Positions 49,358 to 58,412 of a DNA stretch of 63,864 bases are shown one piece after another. Below the pieces are notes generated by a model. The model made no database searches. It was not told the DNA's origin and saw only the letters and a list, made by a program, of their open reading frames with translations. Positions within the stretch are counted from its first letter, which is position 1. Every line of letters begins with the position of its first letter. The DNA comes from CALARM01 sp964431735 (GTDB lineage Bacteria; Vulcanimicrobiota; SpSt-956; JAKJGF01), in contig CAYSLJ010000015.1 of assembly GCA_964431735.1 (NCBI GenBank), positions 1 through 63,864 on the forward strand, in the 5' to 3' direction. The position numbers and the translations under genes were made by a program.

Positions 49358-51889
49358 CTATTTTTTATCTACTCTGACCTGATATGGTATTAATAGGAAT
49401 GGTAAATACATTTTATATAGATTATTATTTATAAATATGAAAATTTTTTCGCCTGCTATGTATGGATCTGATATATTAATCACACTTTTAATTATATTAC
49501 CAAGTAGTTCCTTTGAAAAAAGACAAAAAGATAGAATGTTTTGAGGATATTTTAACAATGGTAATATGTTACACGCTTTATAAAAGGTTTCAGGGTAAAA
49601 ACATTTAGTAAATATTTCGTTACTTATATTATTTTGTTCATTTAAAATCCAGGCACCTGAAATAACACCGGTATATTTAAGCTTTGAGTAATTTAGAATG
49701 GTTTTGGGAAAATCTATCAGGATTTGATTAAAATTATTTAATAGATAATTTCTGTCATTACAGTTAATAAGATTTAATAAAAAATTTTCTATTATTACAG
49801 TAAAATTTTTTAATGTATATGTGTTTCCCGGATTATTCTCTAGAGATTCGATGGCTGAGTGTATAAAGGCCTCATCATAATATATAAAATTACTGAAAAT
49901 AGATATGTATTCTTCTCTAATTTCAGGAAGTAATGATGATATGGCATTAAATACCTCTCTGTAACAATTCCAGTCTGTAATAGCACAGTTATATAGTTTA
50001 TATTTTTTATACCTTAATCTTCTCAAAGCGGTAGAACATAAATTATTATCTGGCATATTAGAATAAGTCAGATGAATTATACCAACAGTCGGTTCTGATA
50101 CCCGAATATCTAATGCTCTGTCTCTTATTGATTTTTTATATTTATTTAATTCCTGCAATTCATTTTTTAAAAAATTTTCCTCTTCTACAGTGTTACAATC
50201 ATATTCTGCAGGTAACTTATTCAAAGGTATATTATAAAGTATGTGGTTGCATAATTCATCAAGTGTGGGATCATGACCTTCCAATAACTGATTTATATTA
50301 TTAAATTTTAAATTATGGGAATAGTCATTCTTTATGTTAAAAGAGCGAAAGCATCTTGATACTTTTGATATATAGGAATTTACTGCACGATAACATCGTG
50401 TAAGATCTTTTATATCAAAATCTTTATTGTGCATGAATAATTCATCTATTATATTATTCAGATACTCTTTATTATCATTATTGATTACACGATATACTGC
50501 ATGTTCAAATGGGGAACCTGATACTACTGCTGTAGGAATACCGCGGGCTGAGATTTGATACGCAACAGAACTATATATAGATATACAGGCATCAAGATGA
50601 TAATATAAACTATATGAATTGAGGTTTTCATATGGCATAATAATCTTAACATTATCCGGTGCATTGAGAGCCTGATGGTAAACTCTACTCAGAAATTCAA
50701 TGTCTGTCGAATAACGCTTGTGCTTTAAAAAGCCTCCTATATGAGGGTGATGACGTATTACAAGGTAATCATCTCTTTCTTTAAAAATCTCTATAAATCT
50801 ATCAATTAAATCTAACTGGCATAAAGGCGTATGTGTGTCGTCAAGTTCAAATTCACTTGAAGTAAAGAGGCCCATTACCTTTTTATCTGCAGGTATATTT
50901 ATCTTCTTTCTTACACATAGACAATCCTTGCTCCATATAAAAAAATATCTGGATGTATATTCAATACCTTTTTCTAAATCATAGAGGTATCTTTTTACTT
51001 TTACTAACATTTCTTTATTTAAAGGTATGTTTTTCCAGAGTTCTGTTATTTTTAAGATTGGCTCTGGAGATATACATATATCATTTTCATATAACACAAA
51101 TGTATCATCAATGAAACCTCGTTCATGAACAACAACAGGAATATTATTCATTCTAGAGAGTTCAAAAGCTATTCTATATGGATATATTCTTGCATTAAAT
51201 ATAACAGTATTTGTTGGTTTATATTCAGCATATATCCTGCCTAATGCTTTATAAGTTAAAAAACCATTTATAAGGTATTGTTTCTGTACCTCTCTGGCGT
51301 CCGGTCGTTTCAAACCTATGGAGGAGATACGTAGAAATGTATATACTGAAGAAGTAACCCATCTGCCAAGCTGTAAACCATCATAAACCGCTTCATAATA
51401 ATCTGTGTCCTTTAAACTATTAACCCATTTATACGCTTCCTGATAATCCTCATCTTTGAGATAATGACTCATCTGTATACATGGTAATTTGAATTTACTG
51501 AAAAAATGATCTCCTACAGCACTGCATTTTTTACAGAACTCTTTAAGCCTGTAATCTTTATCCCGAAAAACACGATATATGTTTTCCATCAAAGTTATGT
51601 AAAAGGATCCTAAAAGATACCCTTTTGTTATTATAGAACAATTTTCATATATACCATCACATCTAACAATACATACATCTGTACCTCTTACTCTAAGAGC
51701 AGAGGCTACGACAGCATCAACCTGATGATGAAACAACCAGTCGCCGAAAGGTACAAGAAATAGAACTTTTTTTTCTTTATTTTCTTTTTTTATTTCTTCT
51801 GGAAATTCTACTCTGGGAAAATTTAAATCTATCTTTTTTAGACGAAGGTTTTTTTTTATAGAACCGAAAAGATTAAATATCTGATCCAT
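49358..51889 (-). CDS. Large glycosyltransferase-like protein of the surface-glycan locus
   Basis: 843 residues, soluble. Residues about 40-520 look like a GT-B-type capsule transferase: VLFLVPFGDWLFHHQVDA near 42, RIAFELSRMNNIPVVVHERG near 245, YLVIRHHPHIGG near 378, IYSSVAYQISARGIPTAVVSG near 443. After a linker, VGIIHLTYSNMPDNNLC near 630 resembles the start of a second domain that I cannot name. The final 200 residues are Asn/Ile-rich and unassigned. The gene is visibly more AT-rich than the first 40 kb. It faces the polyol-phosphate transferase tail-to-tail with a 9-base gap. Confidence 0.55.
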   Translation of the reverse strand: MDQIFNLFGSIKKNLRLKKIDLNFPRVEFPEEIKKENKEKKVLFLVPFGDWLFHHQVDAVVASALRVRGTDVCIVRCDGIYENCSIITKGYLLGSFYITLMENIYRVFRDKDYRLKEFCKKCSAVGDHFFSKFKLPCIQMSHYLKDEDYQEAYKWVNSLKDTDYYEAVYDGLQLGRWVTSSVYTFLRISSIGLKRPDAREVQKQYLINGFLTYKALGRIYAEYKPTNTVIFNARIYPYRIAFELSRMNNIPVVVHERGFIDDTFVLYENDICISPEPILKITELWKNIPLNKEMLVKVKRYLYDLEKGIEYTSRYFFIWSKDCLCVRKKINIPADKKVMGLFTSSEFELDDTHTPLCQLDLIDRFIEIFKERDDYLVIRHHPHIGGFLKHKRYSTDIEFLSRVYHQALNAPDNVKIIMPYENLNSYSLYYHLDACISIYSSVAYQISARGIPTAVVSGSPFEHAVYRVINNDNKEYLNNIIDELFMHNKDFDIKDLTRCYRAVNSYISKVSRCFRSFNIKNDYSHNLKFNNINQLLEGHDPTLDELCNHILYNIPLNKLPAEYDCNTVEEENFLKNELQELNKYKKSIRDRALDIRVSEPTVGIIHLTYSNMPDNNLCSTALRRLRYKKYKLYNCAITDWNCYREVFNAISSLLPEIREEYISIFSNFIYYDEAFIHSAIESLENNPGNTYTLKNFTVIIENFLLNLINCNDRNYLLNNFNQILIDFPKTILNYSKLKYTGVISGAWILNEQNNISNEIFTKCFYPETFYKACNILPLLKYPQNILSFCLFSKELLGNIIKSVINISDPYIAGEKIFIFINNNLYKMYLPFLLIPYQVRVDKK

Positions 51890-52117
51890 TTATTTTTTCC
51901 TTAAATTAATATAACTACAAGAATTCTTTGTAGTTCATTTCTTCTCATCCGAGAAATGAGGTTTATAAAGAATGTTTCATTTGTTGTTCTTATCTGCATT
52001 TGTATTATTTTATAGATACTAAACTTATCACGATATGGAAACTGCAATACATTCACCAATTGATAATACTTCATTCAAATAATTATCTAAATATATTTTT
52101 ACAAATTTATTCCATAT

Positions 52118-52882
52118 CTATAAAACATTACTCCTGAGAGGGATACCTTTATTAGCAAGATATCTTTTTGCCTCAATTGGTGTTTGCTGGGTAAAATGAA
52201 ACATACTCGCTGCTGCAACTGCAGACGCACCACCTTTTGTTAATGCTTCATACATATGCTCATAATTTCCAGATCCACCTGAAACTATTACAGGAATAGT
52301 AACGCTGTCAGTAATTTTTTTTACGAGTTCAATATCATATCCCTCCATAGTACCATCTCGTTCTATAGAAGTAATAAGTATTTCCCCTGCTCCTAATTTT
52401 TGTAATTCTTTAGCCCAATGGCTAACTTCTTTTCCTGTAGGTCTTTTACCACTATAACTATAACATTCGTAAACATTATTATTTTTTTTAGCATCGATAC
52501 TTGTTACGATACACTGACTTCCAAAGAGTTTTACACCTTCCATAATTAATTCTGGGTTTTCATATGCGGCAGAGTTAATACAAACTTTATCAGCACCTGC
52601 CCGTAATAACTTTTTTATATGTTCAACCTTTGACACCCCACCACCCACAGTTAAAGGCATAAAGCATTCTGCTGAAAACTCTTTTATAATGTCATAATCA
52701 GGTTCCTTCCCTTCTTCTGTTGCTGTAATATCAACGACAATTAGTTCATCTACCTGACGTAAATTATATACTTTTACTGCAGGCATTATTGGGCCAACAC
52801 GTCTCCAGCTATCAAATCGTACACCTTTTACCAAACCATGGTTTTTCCATAAAAGAGTAGGTATTATACGAATTTTTAACAA
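52118..52882 (-). CDS. hisF: HisF-type cyclase subunit, glycan-locus paralogue
   Basis: 254-residue TIM barrel of the HisF family: IIPTLLWKNHGLVKGVRF at the start (where true HisF has IIPCLDV.GRVVKG), ELIVVDITATEEGKEPD near 47, PLTVGGGVSK near 77, GADKVCINSAA near 95, ITSIERDGTMEGYD near 170, IPVIVSGGSGN near 195. In glycan loci such paralogues pair with HisH and an amidotransferase to deliver ammonia for sugar amidination (as in the wbp O-antigen genes). Histidine synthesis is unlikely because no other his genes are present. Confidence 0.88.
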   Translation of the reverse strand: MLKIRIIPTLLWKNHGLVKGVRFDSWRRVGPIMPAVKVYNLRQVDELIVVDITATEEGKEPDYDIIKEFSAECFMPLTVGGGVSKVEHIKKLLRAGADKVCINSAAYENPELIMEGVKLFGSQCIVTSIDAKKNNNVYECYSYSGKRPTGKEVSHWAKELQKLGAGEILITSIERDGTMEGYDIELVKKITDSVTIPVIVSGGSGNYEHMYEALTKGGASAVAAASMFHFTQQTPIEAKRYLANKGIPLRSNVL

Positions 52883-52893
52883 TTCTTTTCTCC

Positions 52894-53508
52894 TCAGTAA
52901 GTTAAAAAGTTTTTTAAAACCTGAAATCCAAGTAACTGGCTTTTTTCTGGATGAAATTGGGTCCCAAAAATATTATCTCTCATTATAACAGAGTTAAACT
53001 CATTACAATAAGGTGTCCTGCTAATAACATTTGCTTCGTCAAAAGCTATAAAATGGTAACTATGAACAAAATAAAAATCCGAACCATCTCTAATACCATC
53101 TAAAAGAATAGAATATCTAACTTTATAAATTTCATTCCATCCTACATGAGGAATTCTTTCATTTAAAGAAGTCCTTTCTAATTTTCTTACTTCACCAGGT
53201 ATTAAACCTATCCCTTCTACTTCCCCTCCTTCGAAACCTTTATCAGCAAGTAACTGCATACCAAGGCAAATTCCTAATAAAGGAATTTTATTTATTAACA
53301 CCTCTTCTTTAATGATAGGAACCCATCCTTTTTTCTTCAAATTTGCCATACCATCAGAAAAAGAACCGACTCCTGGCAAAACAATCTTTTCAGCCTTTCT
53401 CAAATCATCAGGATTATCAGAAATTACTACTTTTGCACCACATTCTTCTAAAGAACGTCTTATAGACCCTAAATTACTTATACCGTAATCTATAACTACA
53501 ACATCCAT
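52894..53508 (-). CDS. hisH: HisH-type glutamine amidotransferase, glycan-locus paralogue
   Basis: 204 residues, class I glutaminase. Start VVIDYGISNLGSIRRSLEE, oxyanion strand VLPGVGSFSDGM near 45, nucleophile elbow LLGICLGMQLL near 76 (Cys), and GTQFHPEKSQLLG near 180 with the catalytic His and Glu. Releases ammonia from glutamine for the HisF partner. Gaps of 11 and 14 bases to its neighbours place it in the same operon. Confidence 0.92.
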   Translation of the reverse strand: MDVVVIDYGISNLGSIRRSLEECGAKVVISDNPDDLRKAEKIVLPGVGSFSDGMANLKKKGWVPIIKEEVLINKIPLLGICLGMQLLADKGFEGGEVEGIGLIPGEVRKLERTSLNERIPHVGWNEIYKVRYSILLDGIRDGSDFYFVHSYHFIAFDEANVISRTPYCNEFNSVIMRDNIFGTQFHPEKSQLLGFQVLKNFLTY

Positions 53509-53522
53509 TTATGTCAGTTTCT

Positions 53523-54668
53523 TTACTCTGGATATTTAATCTTAGTTAAATTACCATATTTATCTTTGAGTAAATTACCTCTCGAATCAGTTTTGAATAA
53601 TTTCTTATTGGTAAATCTATCACAAATTTCTATAAACTCATTTACACTCATATCAATATGTTTTAGAATCTCTTCCAACGGTTTACCCAGATATGACCAT
53701 GGGAATTTTCCATCATGCTTTCTTACAATATCTATAGCATCACGTCTTGTCAGCCTATTACGTCTGAGATGCAGACAGGTAATATCAGTCGCTCTCCCAA
53801 AGCCAAATTTTAAAAACTTAAAGTAATCATGAATACCTGTTTGATAGTTATCCAGGTTTTCATAATTTACAATTGAGCCTTCGACTGTAGTAGTAAGAGT
53901 TGAAAAACCATATGTCTGTGCCAGAAGTGCATTGGAATATCCATCCCATGGAATATAATATCCAAGGAAAATTCCTGTAACACCGACTCGTGTTAATTCT
54001 TCATCAGTCGGATAGGTATATGGAATTAAATGTTTTACTTCAACACCATCCATTCCAATGACATCTGAAACTCTTAAACCTAATAAACCGCCAAATTCTT
54101 CAAGCCATCTACGATTTAACACATTGTTTTCACATGCTGAAGCTGGCCCACCGTATTCATTCTGTGAATTTTCACCCCAGATAATCAAAGGAACATTAAA
54201 CTGAACAGCAGCTTTTACGGGAATAGTAAATATACCGACATGTTCAGGCCAGGATATATCTCCTACCTGAGCTAACCCTATACGATTTAATTTACGTCTT
54301 ATTATTGGGTTAGGAGTAAATTCAACATAATCAACTCCAAGTCTTTTTATACTTTCAATATTTTTTCTACCAATATCAGATAAATGGCATGTCGTAGCTG
54401 TAATACAAAGTGGATTCATTCCAAATTGGAGCATACGAATTACTTGAGAATGACTATCTTTTCCTCCGCTTACAGGAATAATACAATCCCATTTGCTGCT
54501 ATCTTTTGATGTATATTTATCCAGTATTTGTAATAATTCCTTATTACGAGCTTCCCAATCTATTACTTTTCTATTTTCAAAACTTCTACAGGCATTACAA
54601 ATACCATCTTTATCTAAATAAAGATCAGGTTTTGTATCAGGCATTATACATCTTTTACAGTATTCCAT
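53523..54668 (-). CDS. N-acetyl sugar amidotransferase (WbpG / PseA family)
   Basis: 381 residues. The N-terminal zinc-type Cys set CKRCIMPDTKPD and ICNACRSF is followed by the PP-loop IIPVSGGKDSHSQV near 62-75 that adenylates the substrate. WGENSQNEYGG near 165 and HDYFKFLKFGFGRATD near 290 are characteristic. It uses ammonia (from HisH/HisF) to turn an N-acetyl group into an acetamidino group. In Campylobacter the related PseA gives the acetamidino form of pseudaminic acid; the same product is plausible here. Member of the operon at 52118-60537. Confidence 0.9.
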   Translation of the reverse strand: MEYCKRCIMPDTKPDLYLDKDGICNACRSFENRKVIDWEARNKELLQILDKYTSKDSSKWDCIIPVSGGKDSHSQVIRMLQFGMNPLCITATTCHLSDIGRKNIESIKRLGVDYVEFTPNPIIRRKLNRIGLAQVGDISWPEHVGIFTIPVKAAVQFNVPLIIWGENSQNEYGGPASACENNVLNRRWLEEFGGLLGLRVSDVIGMDGVEVKHLIPYTYPTDEELTRVGVTGIFLGYYIPWDGYSNALLAQTYGFSTLTTTVEGSIVNYENLDNYQTGIHDYFKFLKFGFGRATDITCLHLRRNRLTRRDAIDIVRKHDGKFPWSYLGKPLEEILKHIDMSVNEFIEICDRFTNKKLFKTDSRGNLLKDKYGNLTKIKYPE

Positions 54669-54682
54669 AAATATACCTCCGT

Positions 54683-55297
54683 TTACATTTTCTCTAATAA
54701 AAACCAGTTGATATCATCCTGAGGGAAATTATTATCACGATGATAAGCAAATCCATAATCAATAAGATTTAAATGAGAAAATCTATCTAGCATTTCACCG
54801 GCAAAATCACGTTTAAATAATTTTCCAGAATGCCCACGATAGGGTATCTCAACAGGTGTTGGATTATAATATTCTGCTATACAAATATATTTTTTACTTG
54901 ATTGATATATTAAATCATAAACTTTGCCAAGCATATCAGGATTAATATGTATTAAAACACCTTTTAACAATACAAGATCACGTTTATAATCAACAGTAAA
55001 GTCTAAAACAGATTGATGATAAATTTTTACTTCTTTGAGTTTTTTCAGTTCCTCAATAGCTTTTTCATTTATCTCTACAGCAGAAAATTCTATATCAGGA
55101 AAGAGAGCTTTTATTGCAACTAAATTTACTCCTATATTTGAACCAAATTCTATAACAGAATTAACCATTTTATGATTTAATATTCTAGAAAACAAAGCTA
55201 TATTAGATGCAATTAATTTTTCATCATTGTTTCTTAACATATAATTATCTCCAAATTCACCGGCCCAAAAATCTTCCTGTTCTGTTTGAAATCCCAT
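54683..55297 (-). CDS. Pseudaminic-acid-associated methyltransferase
   Basis: 204 residues. MGFQTEQEDFWAGEFGDNYMLRN-type start (here split: EQEDFWAGEFGDNY near 6-19), SAM-binding VIEFGSNIGVNLVAIK near 48, and LLKGVLIHINPD near 110. This family is found in nonulosonic-acid loci; the methylated position is unknown. One base separates it from the stop of the CMP-transferase upstream. Confidence 0.85.
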   Translation of the reverse strand: MGFQTEQEDFWAGEFGDNYMLRNNDEKLIASNIALFSRILNHKMVNSVIEFGSNIGVNLVAIKALFPDIEFSAVEINEKAIEELKKLKEVKIYHQSVLDFTVDYKRDLVLLKGVLIHINPDMLGKVYDLIYQSSKKYICIAEYYNPTPVEIPYRGHSGKLFKRDFAGEMLDRFSHLNLIDYGFAYHRDNNFPQDDINWFLLEKM

Positions 55298-55298
55298 A

Positions 55299-55994
55299 TT
55301 AATTGCCCTTTCTACTTAATAATTTATATTTAATCTCAGCTAATTTCCAATCCACCTCATTATCTATATCCTGAACTTCTGTTTCTGGAATTATAATCGG
55401 TATAGTATATTTTGCAAACAACCTCTTCTGTTTTAAGAAGCTTTCTATTTTCATAAAGTAGAACTGGCCGCAATCATGATAGACAGGCATTAAGTCTTGT
55501 GAACGCGTATCGTAATTTTCAGGCCAGATCATCTTCACAGAACCATCTTCAATTTTTAATCCTCTTTGAATCGGATAACTAAAAGGTGTCACAGTTACAA
55601 CCCCGTCTGCACCACTTTCTTTTAAAAGTTTCATAGCTTCTTTTAATCTTTCTGAGGTAACGAAAAGTGCTGTTGGATAAATACAACAGAAATATTCAAA
55701 ATCTCGCCCTCTTTTTCTATATTCTATAATCACCTCTTCTATCACTTCAGCAGTTCCTGAATAATCATTAGAAGTAAATTCAGATCTAAAAAAAGGAACG
55801 TTAGCACCATAAGAAATTGCAAATTCTGCAATTTCTTTATCATCTGTTGATACCATAACTTCATTAAAGCAATTTGAGTTTAAGGCAGCATTTATAGAAT
55901 ATCTTATTATTGGTATGCCAAGAAAAGGTTTTATATTTTTATGAGGAATACGTTTACTGCCTCCTCGGGCTGGTATTATTGCTAAACTATTCAT
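55299..55994 (-). CDS. pseF: Pseudaminic acid cytidylyltransferase
   Basis: Activates the free nonulosonic acid to its CMP form. The 231-residue protein starts MNSLAIIPARGGSKRIPHKN, with the CTP-binding PARGGSKRIPHKNIK motif near 8-22. MVSTDDKEIAEFA near 47 and VQDIDNEVDWKLAE near the end are also diagnostic. I use ATG 55994; a TTG at 56015 would add seven residues without a ribosome-binding site. Follows pseI, as the pathway order demands. Confidence 0.9.
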   Translation of the reverse strand: MNSLAIIPARGGSKRIPHKNIKPFLGIPIIRYSINAALNSNCFNEVMVSTDDKEIAEFAISYGANVPFFRSEFTSNDYSGTAEVIEEVIIEYRKRGRDFEYFCCIYPTALFVTSERLKEAMKLLKESGADGVVTVTPFSYPIQRGLKIEDGSVKMIWPENYDTRSQDLMPVYHDCGQFYFMKIESFLKQKRLFAKYTIPIIIPETEVQDIDNEVDWKLAEIKYKLLSRKGN

Positions 55995-56064
55995 AAGAAA
56001 TAGAGTTAATTTCAACTATTAGAAAAGTTATCACTATAACCTTCATTCTTCTAATAAATTTTAA

Positions 56065-57117
56065 TTACTCAATAGCCTCCCATTTTAAAGGTGTTCCTTT
56101 TTCTATATCAATTCTTGCATTCTTACCAAGTATATCTTTAAGATACTTTGGGGGTAGTCCAAATCCCGGCCTGATAGATTTTACATTCTCTTCCGTAAAG
56201 ATTTCCCCTGTTTTTACATCTTTCACAGCAAATAAAGACCTGGAAAACTCTCTACTTTTCTTTATTTTATCACTCACTTCATAACTCACTTCTCCAAGGG
56301 CTTTTTCGACTTCCCTTATAGCTTTAACCATAGTTTTAAATTCTTCAGGTTCCAGAGAAAATGGAGCATCGGGTCCATCAAGTGTTCTATCAAGGATAAA
56401 ATGTTTTTCTATTATTTTTGCACCAAGGGCTATTGAAGCTATAGGAACCGATATCCCAGTAGTATGATCGGATAAACCTACAACAGTTCTAAATGTTTCC
56501 CTTAAATTTGGGATAGTTCTTAAATTCACTTCTTCTAAAGGTGCTGGATAGGCAGATGTACATTTTAGTAAAGCTATCTGTTTATTGCCCATTTTCTTAC
56601 ATACCATTACAGCCTCTTCTATATCACTCAATGTTGCTATTCCTGTAGATATAATAACCGGTTTACCTTTACTGGCTATATATTCTATTAATGGAATATC
56701 AGTTATTTCAAAGGAAGCAACTTTATAAGCAGTTACACTCATTTCTTCCAGAAAATCTACAGCAGTCTTATCAAATGGTGTAGAAAAACAAATCAACCCG
56801 ATTTCTTCAGCTATGTTCTTTAATTTCGGTTGCCATTCCCAGGGAGTACAAGCTTCTTTGTATAAACTGTAGAGATTCTTACCATCCCAGATAGTTCCCT
56901 GTTTTATCTTAAAATAATCATTATGACAATCAATGGTTATAGTATCTGGCGTGTAAGTCTGTAATTTTACGGCATCTGCTCCAGATTCTTTCATGGCCTT
57001 AATAGTTTTGACTGCCAGATTAAAATCCTGAAGATGATTGGCAGAAAGTTCGGCCACAATAAATACAGGATAATTTTCACCAATAATTTTTTCAGATAAC
57101 TTTATTATCGTTTTCAT
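56065..57117 (-). CDS. pseI: Pseudaminic acid synthase
   Basis: Condenses 2,4-diacetamido-2,4,6-trideoxy-L-altrose with phosphoenolpyruvate. 350 residues: FIVAELSANHLQDFNLAVKT near 18-37, ADAVKLQTYTPDTI near 46, STPFDKTAVDFLEE near 112, ALLKCTSAYPAPLEEVNLR near 178, GLSDHTTGISVPIA near 212. A C-terminal SAF domain (RSLFAVKDVKTGEIFTEENV near 288, then RPGFGLPPKYL) completes the fold. Overlaps pseH by 26 bases; GAAGGAG directly abuts the assigned ATG, so true initiation may be slightly different. Confidence 0.93.
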   Translation of the reverse strand: MKTIIKLSEKIIGENYPVFIVAELSANHLQDFNLAVKTIKAMKESGADAVKLQTYTPDTITIDCHNDYFKIKQGTIWDGKNLYSLYKEACTPWEWQPKLKNIAEEIGLICFSTPFDKTAVDFLEEMSVTAYKVASFEITDIPLIEYIASKGKPVIISTGIATLSDIEEAVMVCKKMGNKQIALLKCTSAYPAPLEEVNLRTIPNLRETFRTVVGLSDHTTGISVPIASIALGAKIIEKHFILDRTLDGPDAPFSLEPEEFKTMVKAIREVEKALGEVSYEVSDKIKKSREFSRSLFAVKDVKTGEIFTEENVKSIRPGFGLPPKYLKDILGKNARIDIEKGTPLKWEAIE

Positions 57118-57655
57118 CTCCTTCAGGATTTAAAAGTCCCATTATAATGACATCTTTCCACTGATTATCCTTAAACACAAACTCTTTCAATCTGCCTTCT
57201 TCATTAAAACCAGAGCTTTTGTAAAAATATATACCTTTATCATTATCCTCTAAAACTTCCGGTTTTAAAGTATGGAGATTAACAACTCTAAAAACCATTT
57301 GTTTTAAAGATGTTATGAGTATTTTCCCTTTACCTCTTTTATTTAGTAAAGGATTTGCATAAATTCCCAGATAAGCATTTTTATTTTTAAAATCAATTCT
57401 TTGTAAAGATATTGTTCCTAAATATTCATTTCCCTTATTCTTTACTATCCAGTATACATTTTTGTTTTCATTTTTAAGATTTTCTATAAATTCCTGATGT
57501 TCCACTGAACTGATTAAATGGTCATTATACATCCATTTTCTTATATTTTCATGATTTCTCCATTCTCTTACCAGGTTTTTTTCTTTATCTGTTAGAAAAA
57601 TAAAATTAATAAGAGTAACATCATCTAATTCAAAATTCTGTTTTAAATCTATCAC
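57092..57655 (-). CDS. pseH: PseH-like N-acetyltransferase
   Basis: GNAT-fold enzyme that acetylates the 4-amino group of the UDP-altrosamine intermediate. 187 residues: LTDKEKNLVREWRNHENIRKWM near 21-42, YLGTISLQRIDFKNKNAYLG near 75, NPLLNKRGKGKILITSL near 100 (acetyl-CoA loop), FYKSSGFNEEGRLKEFVF near 148. Overlaps its neighbours on both sides by 26 bases. Confidence 0.88.
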   Translation of the reverse strand: MIDLKQNFELDDVTLINFIFLTDKEKNLVREWRNHENIRKWMYNDHLISSVEHQEFIENLKNENKNVYWIVKNKGNEYLGTISLQRIDFKNKNAYLGIYANPLLNKRGKGKILITSLKQMVFRVVNLHTLKPEVLEDNDKGIYFYKSSGFNEEGRLKEFVFKDNQWKDVIIMGLLNPEGDENDNKVI

Positions 57656-58409
57656 AATTAACCCTTCTCAAATATTCTATATCTTCTACAAAATCACTCA
57701 AACTATCTTGTGAATTCTTTTCTGTTTCGATAGTAATATAGCAATTTAAAGGCAAAATATCCAGAATTGCCTTTACTGGCAAATTTCCTATCCCGAAATG
57801 TTTATGGGAATCATACAATCCAGTATAATCACCATCTGTTAAGTGATACATCATAGGCTTTAAGTTGATAAATCCTTTTATATAATCTAATGGATCTATC
57901 TTATAAACATTTGCCGAGCAAATAGCATGACCCATATCCAGACACAATCCCACATTTGCCATTTCCATAATAAATTTAATTTCTTCCGGAGAACTTCCAT
58001 TACAGACAAGTCCATCCTTCAGAGCATAATAAGGTTTGTTCTCGATTAAAATCCGGCTGTCCGCTATTTCATTAAGTTGTAAAACAGTTTCATTAATATC
58101 CCCGGCCACTCCCGGATGAAAGATAATATATCTGGCTTTTAGACTATCAGCAAATTTAATTACTTCCCCTATTAATCTAATATTTTTATCTTTATTTTCT
58201 TTTCTGGCAAGATTCAGTCCTCCATAATAATGAGGAGCATGGATAATATAGGGAATATCTAATGTCTTCCAGAGATCAATAAAATTATTATAAGAATCCG
58301 GTACAGTATAAAGTTCAATATAGTTATAAATTCCTTGTTTATAAAGACTAATAGCTTCTTTAATGTAATTTTCATTAATAGACCAGAGTTTTAGACCAAA
58401 GTATATCAA
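57630..58409 (-). CDS. AP-endonuclease-2-type TIM-barrel protein in the pseudaminic operon
   Basis: 259 residues resembling sugar-phosphate isomerases/epimerases of the xylose-isomerase-like superfamily: YNYIELYTVPDS near 29, PYIIHAPHYYGGLNLA near 53, YIIFHPGVAGD near 93, RILIENKPYY near 117, LCLDMGHAICSANV near 154, HLTDGDYTGLYDSHKHFGIG near 190. His, Glu and Asp residues in these motifs would bind a divalent metal. It occupies the place where pseG (the UDP-sugar hydrolase) would be expected; no PseG-like gene is in the window. A link to that step is speculative. Confidence 0.7.
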   Translation of the reverse strand: MIYFGLKLWSINENYIKEAISLYKQGIYNYIELYTVPDSYNNFIDLWKTLDIPYIIHAPHYYGGLNLARKENKDKNIRLIGEVIKFADSLKARYIIFHPGVAGDINETVLQLNEIADSRILIENKPYYALKDGLVCNGSSPEEIKFIMEMANVGLCLDMGHAICSANVYKIDPLDYIKGFINLKPMMYHLTDGDYTGLYDSHKHFGIGNLPVKAILDILPLNCYITIETEKNSQDSLSDFVEDIEYLRRVNCDRFKTEF

Positions 58410-58412
58410 AAT

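Noticed and set aside
52118..53508. Histidine biosynthesis operon
   Set aside because: Only HisH and HisF paralogues occur, inside a nonulosonic-acid operon next to a sugar amidotransferase.
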